The position numbers and the translations under genes were made by a program. Positions 34,329 through 43,068 of a stretch of 64,000 nucleotides of DNA are shown one piece after another. Positions within the stretch are counted from its first letter, which is position 1. Each line of letters opens with the position of its first letter. The notes under the pieces were generated by a model. The model was not told the origin of the DNA. It saw nothing but the letters and a program-made list of their open reading frames with translations, and searched no databases. This stretch comes from Streptomyces capillispiralis. GTDB taxonomy: Bacteria > Actinomycetota > Actinomycetes > Streptomycetales > Streptomycetaceae. The stretch is taken from NCBI RefSeq assembly GCF_007829875.1, contig NZ_VIWV01000001.1, positions 1,426,001 through 1,490,000 of the forward strand, read 5' to 3'.

Positions 34329-35156
34329 ATGAGTGTGGAACCTTACGGCGCGGACCAGGAGTCGGCGGCCGTCCTGCGGACCGTCGGGCGGGTCACCAAG
34401 ATGTGCCGGGAGTGGGAGGGGATGACCCGGGCCGAACTCGGGACGCACATCGGGTACAGCGAGGAGCAGGTGTCCTCCGTCGAACGCGGGCGGAGGGCAC
34501 CGATGGAGGAGTTCCTCGACGCGGCGTACCGGGTGCTCGAGGCGGGCGGACTGCTCTCGGGGCTGAAGAACGATGTGTCGAAGGCCCGGTTCCCCAAGAA
34601 GGTACGGGACTTGGCCAAGCTGGAGGAAGAGGCGGTCGAGCTGTGCGCCTACGCCAACCACGTCGTGCACGGCCTACTGCAGACACCGGAGTACACGCGG
34701 GCCATCTACGGCATGCGGCGGCCTCCGTACACCGAGGAGCAGGTGGACGAACTCGTCGAGGCGCGCTTGGCTCGTCAGAGGATCTTCGATCAACAGCCCT
34801 CTCCCGTCTTCGGTTTCGTCCAGGAAGAGGTGACGCTACGCCGTCCGCTCGGGGGCAGAATGGTGATGCGGAAGCAGCTCGAACGCCTGTTGGAGGTCGG
34901 TCAGCGGCGGAACGTGGAGATACAGGTGCTGCCCACCGACCGTGAAGACCACGCGGGGCTCGCGGGGGCACTTCAACTGCTGCGGCTGGAGGAGGGGGCA
35001 ACCGTGGGTCACATCGAAGTGCAGCTGATCAGTCGGCTGCTCTCCGACCCCAAGGAGATCCAGATCCTTGAGATGCGCTATGGCATCATCCGGGCCCAGG
35101 CCCTCACGCCCCGTGAGTCGCTGGCCTTCATTGAGAAACTGCCGGGAGAGACATGA
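34329..35156 (+). CDS. XRE regulator with DUF5753 domain
   Basis: A 275-residue regulator of the type abundant in Streptomyces: helix-turn-helix at about 20-75 (MTRAELGTHIGYSEEQVSSVERGRRAP) and a DUF5753 domain (EEEAVELCAYANHVVHGLLQTPEYTRAIYG, RQRIFDQQPSPVFGFVQEEVTLRR, NVEIQVLPTDREDHAGLAGALQLLRL). It overlaps the downstream DUF397 gene by four bases. Such pairs are linked to developmental control (the BldB/AbaA-orfA/WhiJ type), but this pair's target is unknown. Confidence 0.9.
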   Translation: MSVEPYGADQESAAVLRTVGRVTKMCREWEGMTRAELGTHIGYSEEQVSSVERGRRAPMEEFLDAAYRVLEAGGLLSGLKNDVSKARFPKKVRDLAKLEEEAVELCAYANHVVHGLLQTPEYTRAIYGMRRPPYTEEQVDELVEARLARQRIFDQQPSPVFGFVQEEVTLRRPLGGRMVMRKQLERLLEVGQRRNVEIQVLPTDREDHAGLAGALQLLRLEEGATVGHIEVQLISRLLSDPKEIQILEMRYGIIRAQALTPRESLAFIEKLPGET

Positions 35157-35362
35157 TGACCAACCGCCGGACCGGGAGCGGTCCCGCGCTGGAGTGGTTC
35201 AAGAGCAGCTACAGCACGAACGACGGCCCGGAGTGCGTCGAGGTCGCCTTCACCTCCGCGACCATCCACGTCCGCGACTCGAAGCACGTACGCGGCCCCC
35301 GCCTCACCTTCGCCCCTCACCAGTGGGCCGCCTTCCTCCCCTACGCCTCCGGACGCCGATGA
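35153..35362 (+). CDS. DUF397 protein, partner of the XRE regulator
   Basis: A 69-residue protein with the DUF397 pattern: EWFKSSYSTNDGPECVEVAF, IHVRDSKHVRGPRLTFAPHQWAAFL. DUF397 proteins act with the adjacent XRE-DUF5753 regulator, in some cases as a toxin-antitoxin-like or regulator-antagonist pair. Coupled by ATGA overlaps to both the regulator before it and the gene after it. Confidence 0.92.
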   Translation: MMTNRRTGSGPALEWFKSSYSTNDGPECVEVAFTSATIHVRDSKHVRGPRLTFAPHQWAAFLPYASGRR

Positions 35363-35985
35363 CCCGACCGCTCACCGCCGCGCAGCGCCGCGTCGTCGAC
35401 GCCGCCGATCCCGGTACGGGGCGGCTGCGGGGCACGCCGGCGCAGCTCGCCGCGCTGGTCAAGCGCGGGCTCGCCTTCCGGCATCCGAGGCCACCCCACG
35501 ATCACTTCCTGACCCCGGCGGGACACCGGGAACGTACAGCTGAGGCGGCGGCGCCCGAGCCGGTGGAGGCACCGGCCGCGACCGGGGTGTTCGCCGCGCG
35601 GGTCGGTGGCGAAGACCCCGCGCCGGAGTCCGGCCCCGCCCGGCTCCGGGAAGTGCGCGGTGCCTGGCAGGGCCTGCTGGAGCTGCGCCGGATGACCAAC
35701 CCCGACGGTGCCACGGACCGGCCCTGCGGCTGGGAGCGTGCGCATCTGGTGCGGGCCGCCGCGCTCGCCCTGGAGGCCGCCGGGCACCGCCCGGCCACCG
35801 AGGGCGAGGGCGGTTACCGGGTGCGGGAGACTCCGCAGCCGGAGGCGGTCGCCGTGTACGGACCGGACGGCGGGGCGCTGCGGGCGTGCGCGGCCACGCT
35901 GGAGGGGGCCGGGTGGCAGGTCGGCGAGTACACGGAACCCAGAACCCGCACGCGCTATCTGCTGGCGTCCCCCCGCCGTAAGTGA
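35359..35985 (+). CDS. Hypothetical protein coupled to the XRE-DUF397 pair
   Basis: A 208-residue protein not recognised as a named family. The N-terminal 60 residues look like a winged-helix or UspA-type fragment (RPLTAAQRRVVDAADPGTGRLRGTPAQLAALVKRGLAFRHPRPPHDHFLTPAG), close to the small HTH found before restriction-associated or repeat proteins. An Ala/Pro/Glu linker follows, then an alpha/beta half (GWERAHLVRAAALALEAAGHRPATEGEGGYRVRETPQPEAVAVYGPDGGALRACAATLEGAGWQVGEYTE). The ATGA overlap with DUF397 makes it part of the same unit. Confidence 0.75.
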   Translation: MTRPLTAAQRRVVDAADPGTGRLRGTPAQLAALVKRGLAFRHPRPPHDHFLTPAGHRERTAEAAAPEPVEAPAATGVFAARVGGEDPAPESGPARLREVRGAWQGLLELRRMTNPDGATDRPCGWERAHLVRAAALALEAAGHRPATEGEGGYRVRETPQPEAVAVYGPDGGALRACAATLEGAGWQVGEYTEPRTRTRYLLASPRRK

Positions 35986-36043
35986 GGGTCGTGCCAGGAT
36001 CGGTGCGCAGGGCAACGAACCGAGCAGGCGTGAAGGGGACGCA

Positions 36044-36466
36044 GTGAGTCAGCCGTTTTCCGTCCGCGTGACCGTGCGCGGGTACGAGACCGACGTTCAG
36101 GGCCACCTCAACCAGGCCGTGTACCTCAACTACGCGGAGCACGCGCGCTGGTCGCTGCTCCAGGAGGCGGGCATCTCCCAGTCCGGCCTCATCGCGCGGG
36201 GCGTGGGGCCGGTCGCCCTGGAGACCACCATCCGCTACCGGCGCGAACTGCTCGCCGGTGACGAGGTCGACGTGAGCTGCGCCTTCGCCTGGAGCGGCGG
36301 CAAGACGTTCACCATCGAGCAGACGATCACCAAGTCCGACGGCACGGTGGCGGCCGACATCACGGCGGTCGGCGGCCTGTTGGACCTCGCGCGGCGCAAA
36401 CTCGTGCCGAACCCCCAGGAGGTCTTCCGGGACTTGGCGAAGGACCCGGGTCTGTTCGGGCTGTAG
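36044..36466 (+). CDS. Acyl-CoA thioesterase, hotdog fold
   Basis: A 140-residue single hotdog domain of the 4-hydroxybenzoyl-CoA/YbgC type: RGYETDVQGHLNQAVYLNYAEHARWSLLQEAG (catalytic Asp and the HLN motif) and LETTIRYRRELLAGDEVDVSCAF. It would hydrolyse an acyl-CoA or acyl-ACP thioester. The GTG at 36044 follows GAAGGGGAC. Monocistronic with its own hairpin terminator. Confidence 0.9.
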   Translation: MSQPFSVRVTVRGYETDVQGHLNQAVYLNYAEHARWSLLQEAGISQSGLIARGVGPVALETTIRYRRELLAGDEVDVSCAFAWSGGKTFTIEQTITKSDGTVAADITAVGGLLDLARRKLVPNPQEVFRDLAKDPGLFGL

Positions 36467-36524
36467 CACCCGGGCGCCGGCCGGTTCGCGTACACGTCGC
36501 GCGCCGCCGGCGCACGTTCGTGCT

Positions 36525-36561
36525 CCCCCTCCGGCGGGGGCGTCGCACGGGCCGGAGGGGG
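36525..36561. terminator. Thioesterase terminator hairpin
   Basis: CCCCCTCCGGC (36525-36535) and GCCGGAGGGGG (36551-36561) form a perfect 11-bp stem with a 15-nt loop, 58 bp past the stop. Confidence 0.6.
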
Positions 36562-36801
36562 TGGGCCGGGCCCCGTTTCCGGGTTTCAGGCAGTGAAAGT
36601 TTCCGCCGTCCGGGGCCAAGTCTCCAGGCCATCCGTTCCTGCAGTGGACCAGACCACGAGCGAGGACCGGCGGGGCTTTACACGCGTAGACCCCGCATGC
36701 GTAACTGATGACGCGCGCACGTCAAACAGCAACGGAACTGCCAGGTGGCAGCGGCCGACGTCACCTCCTTCGCTCATCCCCACATGTGTCAGGAGGCAGC
36801 C
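36562..36801. other. Upstream region of the lysozyme gene
   Basis: No gene is seen. A weak promoter candidate (TTTACA around 36678 with a TAACTG-like element) lies about 100 bp before the lysozyme ATG, and a strong AGGAGG ribosome site is at its end. No c-di-AMP riboswitch pattern, common before Streptomyces wall hydrolases, was recognised. Confidence 0.4.
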
Positions 36802-37683
36802 ATGTTCTCTCTCCCCACCCGCTCGTCCGGCACTCGCAGACGGATGGCCACGGCGCTCGGCGTCCTCGCGGCCGCCCTCGCGCTGACGGCCACCACCGCG
36901 GGCGGCGCGACCGCCGCGCCGCAGCCCGACCGGGACCGCGTGAAGATCGAGCCCGGCGAGGCGTACATGGGTGCGGGCACCCGCATCCACGAGGGCACCC
37001 CGGCCGGGGAGCCGACGATGGGCGTCATGGCGCCGACCGACGGCGTCCAGGGCATCGACGTCTCGCACTGGCAGGGCGCCATCAACTGGACCTCCGTGCG
37101 CAACGCGGGCATCCAGTTCGCCTGGATGAAGGCGACCGAGGGCACCACCTACAAGGACTCGAGCTTCAACACCAACTACCCCGCCGCCTACCACGCGGGC
37201 GTGATCCGCGGCGCGTACCACTTCGCCCGCCCCAACGTCTCCAGCGGCGCCACCCAGGCGAACTACTTCGTCAACAACGGCGGCGGCTGGTCGCGCGACA
37301 ACATGACGCTCCCGGGTGTCCTGGACATCGAGCACAACCCGTACGGGGCGATGTGCTACGGCCTGTCCACCACGCAGATGCGCACCTGGATCACGGACTT
37401 CTACAACACCTACAAGTCGCGCACCACGCGTGACGTGGTGATCTACACGACGGCGAGCTGGTGGAACACCTGCACCGGCAACTGGAGCGGCATGTACAGC
37501 AAGAGCCCGCTGTGGGTGGCGCACTGGGGCACCTCGGCCCCGACGATCCCGGCCGGCTTCCCGACCTGGACGGTGTGGCAGTACACCGCCACCGGCTCGG
37601 TCAGCGGCGTCTCCGGCAACGTGGACCGCAACCAGTTCAACGGCTCCCGCGACCGGCTCCTGGCGCTCGCCAACAACACCTGA
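36802..37683 (+). CDS. Secreted GH25 lysozyme (N-acetylmuramidase)
   Basis: A 293-residue precursor with a signal peptide (MATALGVLAAALALTATTAGGATAAP) and a glycoside hydrolase 25 domain from about residue 82: GIDVSHWQGAINW with catalytic D86, FAWMKATEGTTYKD, and the DxE motif D175/E177 in VLDIEHNPYG, ending VDRNQFNGSRDRLLALA. It cleaves the MurNAc-GlcNAc bond of peptidoglycan, like cellosyl. ATG 36802 follows AGGAGG. No wall-binding domain is present. A second wall hydrolase follows. Confidence 0.95.
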   Translation: MFSLPTRSSGTRRRMATALGVLAAALALTATTAGGATAAPQPDRDRVKIEPGEAYMGAGTRIHEGTPAGEPTMGVMAPTDGVQGIDVSHWQGAINWTSVRNAGIQFAWMKATEGTTYKDSSFNTNYPAAYHAGVIRGAYHFARPNVSSGATQANYFVNNGGGWSRDNMTLPGVLDIEHNPYGAMCYGLSTTQMRTWITDFYNTYKSRTTRDVVIYTTASWWNTCTGNWSGMYSKSPLWVAHWGTSAPTIPAGFPTWTVWQYTATGSVSGVSGNVDRNQFNGSRDRLLALANNT

Positions 37684-37712
37684 GACCCGAGGCAGTACGC
37701 GATCACGCGGGA

Positions 37713-37739
37713 GAGCCGGCGGCCGTCCGCCGCCGGCTC
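37713..37739. terminator. Hairpin between lysozyme and amidase genes
   Basis: GAGCCGGCGGC (37713-37723) and GCCGCCGGCTC (37729-37739) form a perfect 11-bp stem with a 5-nt loop. It separates two genes of the same strand, so the amidase may have its own promoter or be expressed by read-through. Confidence 0.65.
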
Positions 37740-37781
37740 CTCCGTCTCCCCCCACTCCCCCTCCCTCCCCGAGGAGTGATC

Positions 37782-38447
37782 GTGCATCCCGAGAACGCCC
37801 TGAGGCGCCGCCTGCTGATCGCCGGCGCGGCCGGTCTGGCCGCCGCCACCGCCCTGCCGGGTACGGCACGGGCCGGAGCGCAGGCCCCGGACGCCGTCGA
37901 GCCGGACATCGACTCCACCACCGCCTGGGGCGCCCGGTCCCCCCGGGGAACCATCAGCGTCCTGCAGTACCGGCCGAGCAAGCTCGTCATCCACCACACG
38001 GTGAGCGCCAACACCGCCGACTTCTCCCGCGCCCAGGCCCACTCCCACGCCCACTGGGTGCAGAACCTGCACATGGACAAGAACGGCTGGGTCGACACCG
38101 GCTACCACTTCCTGGTCAGCCGGGGCGGCTGGATTACCGAGGGACGGCACGGCAGCCTCCAGGCGCTCACCGGCGGACGGAACTTCGTCCTCGGCGCCCA
38201 CACCTCCGGGCAGAACAACACGGCCGTCGGGATCGCCTGCGAGGGCGCCTACCACGACGGGGCGGTACCGCCCACCGCCCAGTGGGACGTCCTGGTGACC
38301 CTGTGCGCGTACGCGTGCGTGCGGTACGGCGTTCCGTCCGCGCAGATCTACGGGCACAAGGACTACGGCGACACCCTCTGCCCGGGCGTCTACCACGACA
38401 TGCTGCCCAGGCTGCGGGAGGAAGTGGCGGCGGCCCGGACGGCGTGA
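37782..38447 (+). CDS. Secreted N-acetylmuramoyl-L-alanine amidase (Amidase_2/PGRP)
   Basis: A 221-residue precursor. The leader NALRRRLLIAGAAGLAAATALPG has a twin-arginine-like start. The amidase domain has zinc-ligand candidates H71 or H72 (VIHHT), H192 (GHKDY) and C200 (DTLCPG), with Tyr in TGYHFLV, the T7-lysozyme/PGRP arrangement. It cuts the bond between MurNAc and the stem peptide. The GTG at 37782 follows GAGGAG. With the GH25 enzyme it could release wall fragments during growth or lysis. Confidence 0.93.
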   Translation: MHPENALRRRLLIAGAAGLAAATALPGTARAGAQAPDAVEPDIDSTTAWGARSPRGTISVLQYRPSKLVIHHTVSANTADFSRAQAHSHAHWVQNLHMDKNGWVDTGYHFLVSRGGWITEGRHGSLQALTGGRNFVLGAHTSGQNNTAVGIACEGAYHDGAVPPTAQWDVLVTLCAYACVRYGVPSAQIYGHKDYGDTLCPGVYHDMLPRLREEVAAARTA

Positions 38448-38463
38448 GCGCCGCCGGCGGCAT

Positions 38464-38550
38464 GCCCCGGACGCCGGACCGTGCCCCGGACGCCGGACCG
38501 CTCCGCACACCGGACCGTGCACCGGACACCGGACACCGGACCGTGCTCCG
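38464..38550. repeat. Tandem 17-26 bp GC-rich repeats
   Basis: About four to five units built on CCGGACGCCGGACCGTGC, starting at 38464, 38483, 38502 and 38519 with some internal duplication (CCGGACA). They fill the gap between the convergent amidase and permease genes; no gene is seen there. Confidence 0.7.
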
Positions 38551-38605
38551 GCCGGGGCCGGTCCGGCGCACTGGGCGCCGGGCCGGGCCCGGCCGGCCGC
38601 CGGCC

Positions 38606-39994
38606 TCACGGCGTGGCCGGGGCCTTCGCCGCGCCGGTGATCTCCTCGCCCGCCTCCATCGGGTGGGTGACGTCGGCGGCCTCGCGGCTGCCGTTGCCGA
38701 GGTGGTTGAAGACGAGGTTCAGCGCGACCGCCGCCACGCAGCCGGTGGAGATGCCGGAGTCCAGGACGATCCTGGCCGTCTCCGGGAAGGAGTGGTAGAA
38801 CTCCGGCGCGGTGATCGGGATGATGCCGACGGCCAGCGAGACGGCGACGATCAGGACGTTGTTGTCCTTCTCCAGGCCGGCCCTGACCAGGGTCTGGATG
38901 CCGCTGGCGGCGACCGAGCCGAACAGGACCACGCCCGCGCCGCCGAGCACCGGGCGCGGTACGACGGCGATCAGCGAGGCGGCCATCGGGCACAGGCCCA
39001 TCAGGACGAGGAAACCGCCGCCGGTGGCGACGACGTACCGGCTGCGGATCCTCGTCATCGCCACCAGGCCGATGTTCTGCGCGAAGGCGCTGCACATGAA
39101 GCCGTTGAACAGCGGGCTGATCGCGGAGCCGAGGGTGTCGGCGCGCAGGCCGGCGGCGATGGTCCGCTCGTCGGCCGGGCGGTCGACGATCTCTCCGAGC
39201 GCCAGCATGTCGGCGGTGGACTCGGTCATGGAGACCACCATCACCACGCACAGCGAGACGATCGCGGCGAGCTGGAACTGCGGGGCGCCGAAGTGGAACG
39301 GCGTCGGGAAGCCGACGAGGTCCGCCTCGGCGACCGGCGAGAAGTCGGTGACGCCGAACGGGAGCGCCAGCAGCGTGCCGCCGACCAGGCCCAGCAGGAC
39401 GGCGATCTGCTTGACGAAGCCGCTGGTGAAGCGGCGCAGCAGCAGGACCATCAGCAGCGTGGCGCCCGCCAGGCCCAGGTTGGTGGCGGAGCCGAAGTCG
39501 TCGGCCGCGGGGCTGGCGCCCTGGGCCCAGCCGAAGGCGACCGGCAGCAGCGAGACACCGATGAGGGTGATCACGGTGCCGGTGACGACCGGCGGGAAGA
39601 AGCGCACCGCCTTGCTGAAGAAGGGCGCCGCGAGGAAGCCGAGGAGGCCGGCGACGATCACCGCCCCGAAGATGACCGGCAGGGCGTCGTCCTTGTCGTC
39701 GGTGGAGGCGACGATCGCGGTCATGGGGGCGACACCGGCGAAGGTGACGCCGTTGACGAAGGGCAGCCGGGCGCCGATCTTCCAGATGCCGAGGGTCTGC
39801 AGGAAGGTGGCGAGGCCCGCGGTGAACAGGCAGGCGCCGGTGAGGAAGGTGAGTTCGCTGCCGGTGAGGCCGATGGCCGCGCCGACGATCAGGGGTGGTG
39901 CGACGACGCCCGCGTACATGGCGGCCACGTGCTGCAGGCCGGTCGTCGCCATCTTGAGCGCGGGGAGTTTCTCGTCAACGGGGTGGTCGGCCAC
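38606..39994 (-). CDS. NCS2-family purine/xanthine permease
   Basis: A 462-residue permease with about 12-14 hydrophobic helices and the nucleobase-cation-symporter-2 signature near its middle (MTESTADMLALGEIVDRPADERTIAAGLRADTLGSAISPLFNGF). It imports xanthine, urate or a related base with protons. GTG 39994 follows GGAGGAGAG, which decides against the ATG at 40066. Last gene of the urate operon, so urate is a good candidate substrate. Confidence 0.93.
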   Translation of the reverse strand: MADHPVDEKLPALKMATTGLQHVAAMYAGVVAPPLIVGAAIGLTGSELTFLTGACLFTAGLATFLQTLGIWKIGARLPFVNGVTFAGVAPMTAIVASTDDKDDALPVIFGAVIVAGLLGFLAAPFFSKAVRFFPPVVTGTVITLIGVSLLPVAFGWAQGASPAADDFGSATNLGLAGATLLMVLLLRRFTSGFVKQIAVLLGLVGGTLLALPFGVTDFSPVAEADLVGFPTPFHFGAPQFQLAAIVSLCVVMVVSMTESTADMLALGEIVDRPADERTIAAGLRADTLGSAISPLFNGFMCSAFAQNIGLVAMTRIRSRYVVATGGGFLVLMGLCPMAASLIAVVPRPVLGGAGVVLFGSVAASGIQTLVRAGLEKDNNVLIVAVSLAVGIIPITAPEFYHSFPETARIVLDSGISTGCVAAVALNLVFNHLGNGSREAADVTHPMEAGEEITGAAKAPATP

Positions 39995-40213
39995 TGCCGC
40001 TCTCCTCCGGTCGGGTACACGGCGGCCCGGGAGGGTCGTCGTGGGTGTCAAGGAGGTGGTGCACATGGTCGTGCGGGACCAGGACGGAGAGGTGACCGCT
40101 CCGGGGCGGGCGTGACGAACGCGCGCCCCGGAGACGGCCGTCGCGGCCCCGGTGCGGGGTCCGCGGTCTCCGGCCGGGAGCCGTCCCTCCCGGCCGGAGA
40201 CGTCAAGGGGGGT

Positions 40214-41593
40214 TCAGCCCTGTGCGGCGATCCGGGCCAGCCGCCGCGCCTCGGCGCGGGTCGCGCGGGCGATCTCGTCCTCGTCGGCCGTGAGCAGCCG
40301 GCCGTCCTCCACGATCCGGCGGCCGTTGACGAAGGAGGCGGTGACCGGCGCCGGCGCGCCGAGGACGAGGGCGGCCACCGGGTCGGCGATGGAGGCGTGG
40401 GCGAGGGTGTCCATCCGCCACAGCACCAGGTCGGCGAGCTTGCCGGGTTCCAGGGAGCCGATCTCGCCGGCCCGGCCCAGCACCCGGGCACCGCCGTACG
40501 TGCCGAGCCGCAGGGCCTGCCGGGCGGTGAGGGCGGCCTCGCGGTGCGCGCCGAGACGGTTGACCAGCAGGGCGTTGCGCAGTTCCGTGTGCAGTTCGCC
40601 GGACTCGTTGGAGGCGGTGCCGTCGACGCCGAGGCCGACCGGGACGCCGGCCGCGAGCATGTCCGGGACGCGGGCGATGCCCGCCGCCAGGCGTGCGTTG
40701 GAGGACGGGCAGTGGGCGACGCCGGTCCCGGTGCGGGCGAAGGCGGCGATGTCGGAGTCGTTCATGTGGACGCAGTGCGCCATCCACACGTCCTCGCCGA
40801 GCCAGCCGGTGGACTCGAAGTAGTCGGTGGGGCCCATGCCGAACAGTTCGTGGCAGAACTTCTCCTCCTCCACGGTCTCCGAGCCGTGGGTGTGCAGGCG
40901 CACCCCGAGCCGCCGGGCCAGTTCGGCTCCCTCACGCAGCAGTTCGGTGGAGACGGAGAAGGGGGAGCAGGGGGCGACGGCGACCTGGGTCATGGCGTCG
41001 GAGGAGGGGTCGTGGTGCTCGCGCACGGTCTCCTCGGTGGCGGCGAGCGCGCCCTCCAGGGTCTCCACGGCGAAGTCCGGGGGCAGGCCGCCGTCCTTCT
41101 CGCTGCGGTCCATGGAGCCGCGGGCGAGGGTGAAGCGGACGCCCATGTCGCGGGCGGCGCGGACGACGGCGCCGGACAGGTCGCCGGAGCCGTGCGGGAA
41201 GACGTAGTGGTGGTCCATGGCGGTGGTGACGCCGCCGCGGGCCATCATCGCGAGGGAGCCCCGGGCCGCCGCGTGCACCATCGGCTCGTCGATGCGCGCC
41301 CAGGTGGGGTAGAGGGCGACGAGCCAGTCGAAGAGGTTGTGGTCGGTGGCCAGGCCCCGGGTGAGCCACTGGTAGAAGTGGTGGTGGGTGTTGACCAGGC
41401 CGGGGGTGGCCAGGTGCCCGGTGGCGTCGATGCGGTGCACGACGTTCTCCAGGCCCTCGGGGGCCGGGCCCGCGCCGAGCGATTCGATGCGGTTGCCGTT
41501 GAGGACGAGGTGGCCGGAGGCGTGTTCGGTGTCGTCCGGGTCGACGGTCGCGATCGCGCAGTTCTCGATGACGGTGCGCCGGTCTGCTGCCAT
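40214..41593 (-). CDS. Amidohydrolase, 8-oxoguanine deaminase-like
   Basis: A 459-residue amidohydrolase of the ATZ/TRZ (AtzB-like) type: NTHHHFYQWLTRG (metal His70 and His72), HTHGSETVEEEKFCHELFG, AHCVHMNDSDIAAFARTGTGVAHCPSSNARLA and GVDGTASNES (metal Asp). The SxxFxQWxTR-like and HGSET patterns are those of 8-oxoguanine deaminase, which converts 8-oxoguanine to urate. Its place downstream of uricase supports that: the product enters the same pathway. Guanine deaminase activity cannot be excluded. Confidence 0.85.
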   Translation of the reverse strand: MAADRRTVIENCAIATVDPDDTEHASGHLVLNGNRIESLGAGPAPEGLENVVHRIDATGHLATPGLVNTHHHFYQWLTRGLATDHNLFDWLVALYPTWARIDEPMVHAAARGSLAMMARGGVTTAMDHHYVFPHGSGDLSGAVVRAARDMGVRFTLARGSMDRSEKDGGLPPDFAVETLEGALAATEETVREHHDPSSDAMTQVAVAPCSPFSVSTELLREGAELARRLGVRLHTHGSETVEEEKFCHELFGMGPTDYFESTGWLGEDVWMAHCVHMNDSDIAAFARTGTGVAHCPSSNARLAAGIARVPDMLAAGVPVGLGVDGTASNESGELHTELRNALLVNRLGAHREAALTARQALRLGTYGGARVLGRAGEIGSLEPGKLADLVLWRMDTLAHASIADPVAALVLGAPAPVTASFVNGRRIVEDGRLLTADEDEIARATRAEARRLARIAAQG

Positions 41594-41720
41594 GGTTCGT
41601 CCTTTTCGCTCACGGGAGGGGCACGGCAGGACCCTGGGGGATTTGAGTGCCGTGGCCGGGGACGTGTTCCCCGGCCACGGGTGCCGAAGGGTGTGCGGTC
41701 GGCCGGATGGGGGCGGGCGG

Positions 41721-42650
41721 TCAGAGGTTGGTGAGGTCCACCGGGATCCGCGGCTCGCAGCCGTCGCGCAGGACGGTGGCCTCGATCAGGCCGTAGGGCC
41801 GGTCGGCGGCGAAGTAGACGGCCCCGTCGGGGGTGTCGTTCTTGAGGCCGAACGGTTCGAGGTCCACCAGGAAGTGGTGGCTGTTCGGGAGGGAGAAGCG
41901 GACCTCGTCGATCTCGTCGCGGTTCTCGATGATCCTCGCGCCCATCTGGTACAGCGTCTGCTGCAGGGAGAGGGAGTAGGTCTCGGCGAAGGCCCGAAGC
42001 ATGTGCGTCCTGGCCTGCTCGTAGGAGGTCTCCCAGTCGGGCATCTGCTGCGCGTCGTCACTCCAGCCGAACCGCCAGCGGCCGGAGACCGAGGTGGCGA
42101 GGATGCGGTCGTAGGCCTCCTTGAGCGTCGTGTACTTGTCCTTGACGTAGCCCCAGAACTCGGAGTTCGTGGAGTTGAGCACCGTCAGGTCCTTCAGGCC
42201 GGAGACGACCTCCCACCGCTCGCCGTCGTAGGTGACCTGCGTCAGCCGGGTCTCCTGGCCCTTGCGGACGAAGGAGTGCCGGGGCTCGTCCGAGGTCTCG
42301 ATGCGTTCCCAGGCGTACTCCTCGATCCGGATGCGTGCCCGGTGGATGGGTTCCTGGGAGGTGACGAAGTGGCGGGCGAGGTGGATGCCGAACTGCTCGG
42401 CGGACTCGATGCCGTGCTCCTTGGCGAACGCGTACACCGTGTTCTTGGTGGTGTCGGTCGGCAGGACGCTGGCGTTGGAGCCGGAGTAGTGGACCTCGTC
42501 CATGTCGCCGGACAGGGCGACGGAGACGTTCAGGTCCTTGATGTGGTGGGTGGCGCCGTCCCGCGTGATCCTGACGACTCGGTTCTCGGCCTTGCCGTAC
42601 TGGTTCTGTCCCAGGACCACGGGGCGGGCAGGGCGGGAATGGACGGTCAT
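41721..42650 (-). CDS. Urate oxidase (uricase)
   Basis: A 309-residue cofactor-free uricase of usual length, oxidising urate to 5-hydroxyisourate with O2. Key residues: K20 in QNQYGKAENR and the Thr-Asp pair in VLPTDTTKNTVYAFAKEHGI, plus the RVRFSLPNSHHFLVDLEPF-type signature (VRFSLPNSHHF) that holds the catalytic-triad histidine. No peroxisomal or secretion signal. It is 4 bp downstream of uraH, followed by the 8-oxoguanine deaminase-like gene. Confidence 0.97.
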   Translation of the reverse strand: MTVHSRPARPVVLGQNQYGKAENRVVRITRDGATHHIKDLNVSVALSGDMDEVHYSGSNASVLPTDTTKNTVYAFAKEHGIESAEQFGIHLARHFVTSQEPIHRARIRIEEYAWERIETSDEPRHSFVRKGQETRLTQVTYDGERWEVVSGLKDLTVLNSTNSEFWGYVKDKYTTLKEAYDRILATSVSGRWRFGWSDDAQQMPDWETSYEQARTHMLRAFAETYSLSLQQTLYQMGARIIENRDEIDEVRFSLPNSHHFLVDLEPFGLKNDTPDGAVYFAADRPYGLIEATVLRDGCEPRIPVDLTNL

Positions 42651-42654
42651 GTAG

Positions 42655-43062
42655 CTAGCTCCCTCGGTAAACGGAGTAGCCGAACGGGTTGAGCAGCAGC
42701 GGTACGTGGTAGTGCTCGCCCGGCGCGACGGCGAACGTGACCGTCACCTCCGGGAAGAACACGGCCGCGGTACCGCTGTCCCGATTCGCGGGGGCGTCCT
42801 GCTGCGCATCGGCTTGCTTCTTGGCGGCCTTCTCGAGGTACGGCTCCACCGCGAAGTCGAGCCGTACGTGGGTGGTTCCCTCCGGCAGTGCCGGCAGGTC
42901 CTTGCAGCGCCCGTCCGCGTCGGTCGCGGAGCCGCCGAGCGTCCGCCAGTCCGCCGCGCGTCCGGAGCGGGCGGCGAGGTGGACGGCGACGCCCGCGGCG
43001 GGGCGGCCGGCGCTGGTGTCCAGGATGTGCGTGGACACGGAGGCGGTGGTGTCGGTGCTCAT
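42655..43062 (-). CDS. uraH: 5-Hydroxyisourate hydrolase
   Basis: A 135-residue transthyretin-like protein. STHILDTSAGRPA at the N-terminus, the GRC segment (TDADGRCKDLP), HYHVPLLLNPFGYSVYRGS at the end with the diagnostic YRGS tetrapeptide. It converts 5-hydroxyisourate to OHCU. A charged insert of about 20 residues (AAKKQADAQQDAPANRDSGT) between two strands is not typical of the family. Placed 6 bp after uraD. Confidence 0.95.
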   Translation of the reverse strand: MSTDTTASVSTHILDTSAGRPAAGVAVHLAARSGRAADWRTLGGSATDADGRCKDLPALPEGTTHVRLDFAVEPYLEKAAKKQADAQQDAPANRDSGTAAVFFPEVTVTFAVAPGEHYHVPLLLNPFGYSVYRGS

Positions 43063-43068
43063 GCCGCG

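Noticed and set aside
36562..36801. c-di-AMP (ydaO) riboswitch before the lysozyme
   Set aside because: The conserved blocks of that riboswitch were not recognised, although wall hydrolases are common targets.
40017..40066. ATG at 40066 as the permease start
   Set aside because: It has no ribosome site, whereas GTG 39994 follows GGAGGAGAG and gives the normal NCS2 N-terminus.
38282..41734. 1150-codon plus-strand open frame
   Set aside because: Antisense to the permease and deaminase genes; the product is repetitive Gly/Ala/Asp/Arg with no domain.
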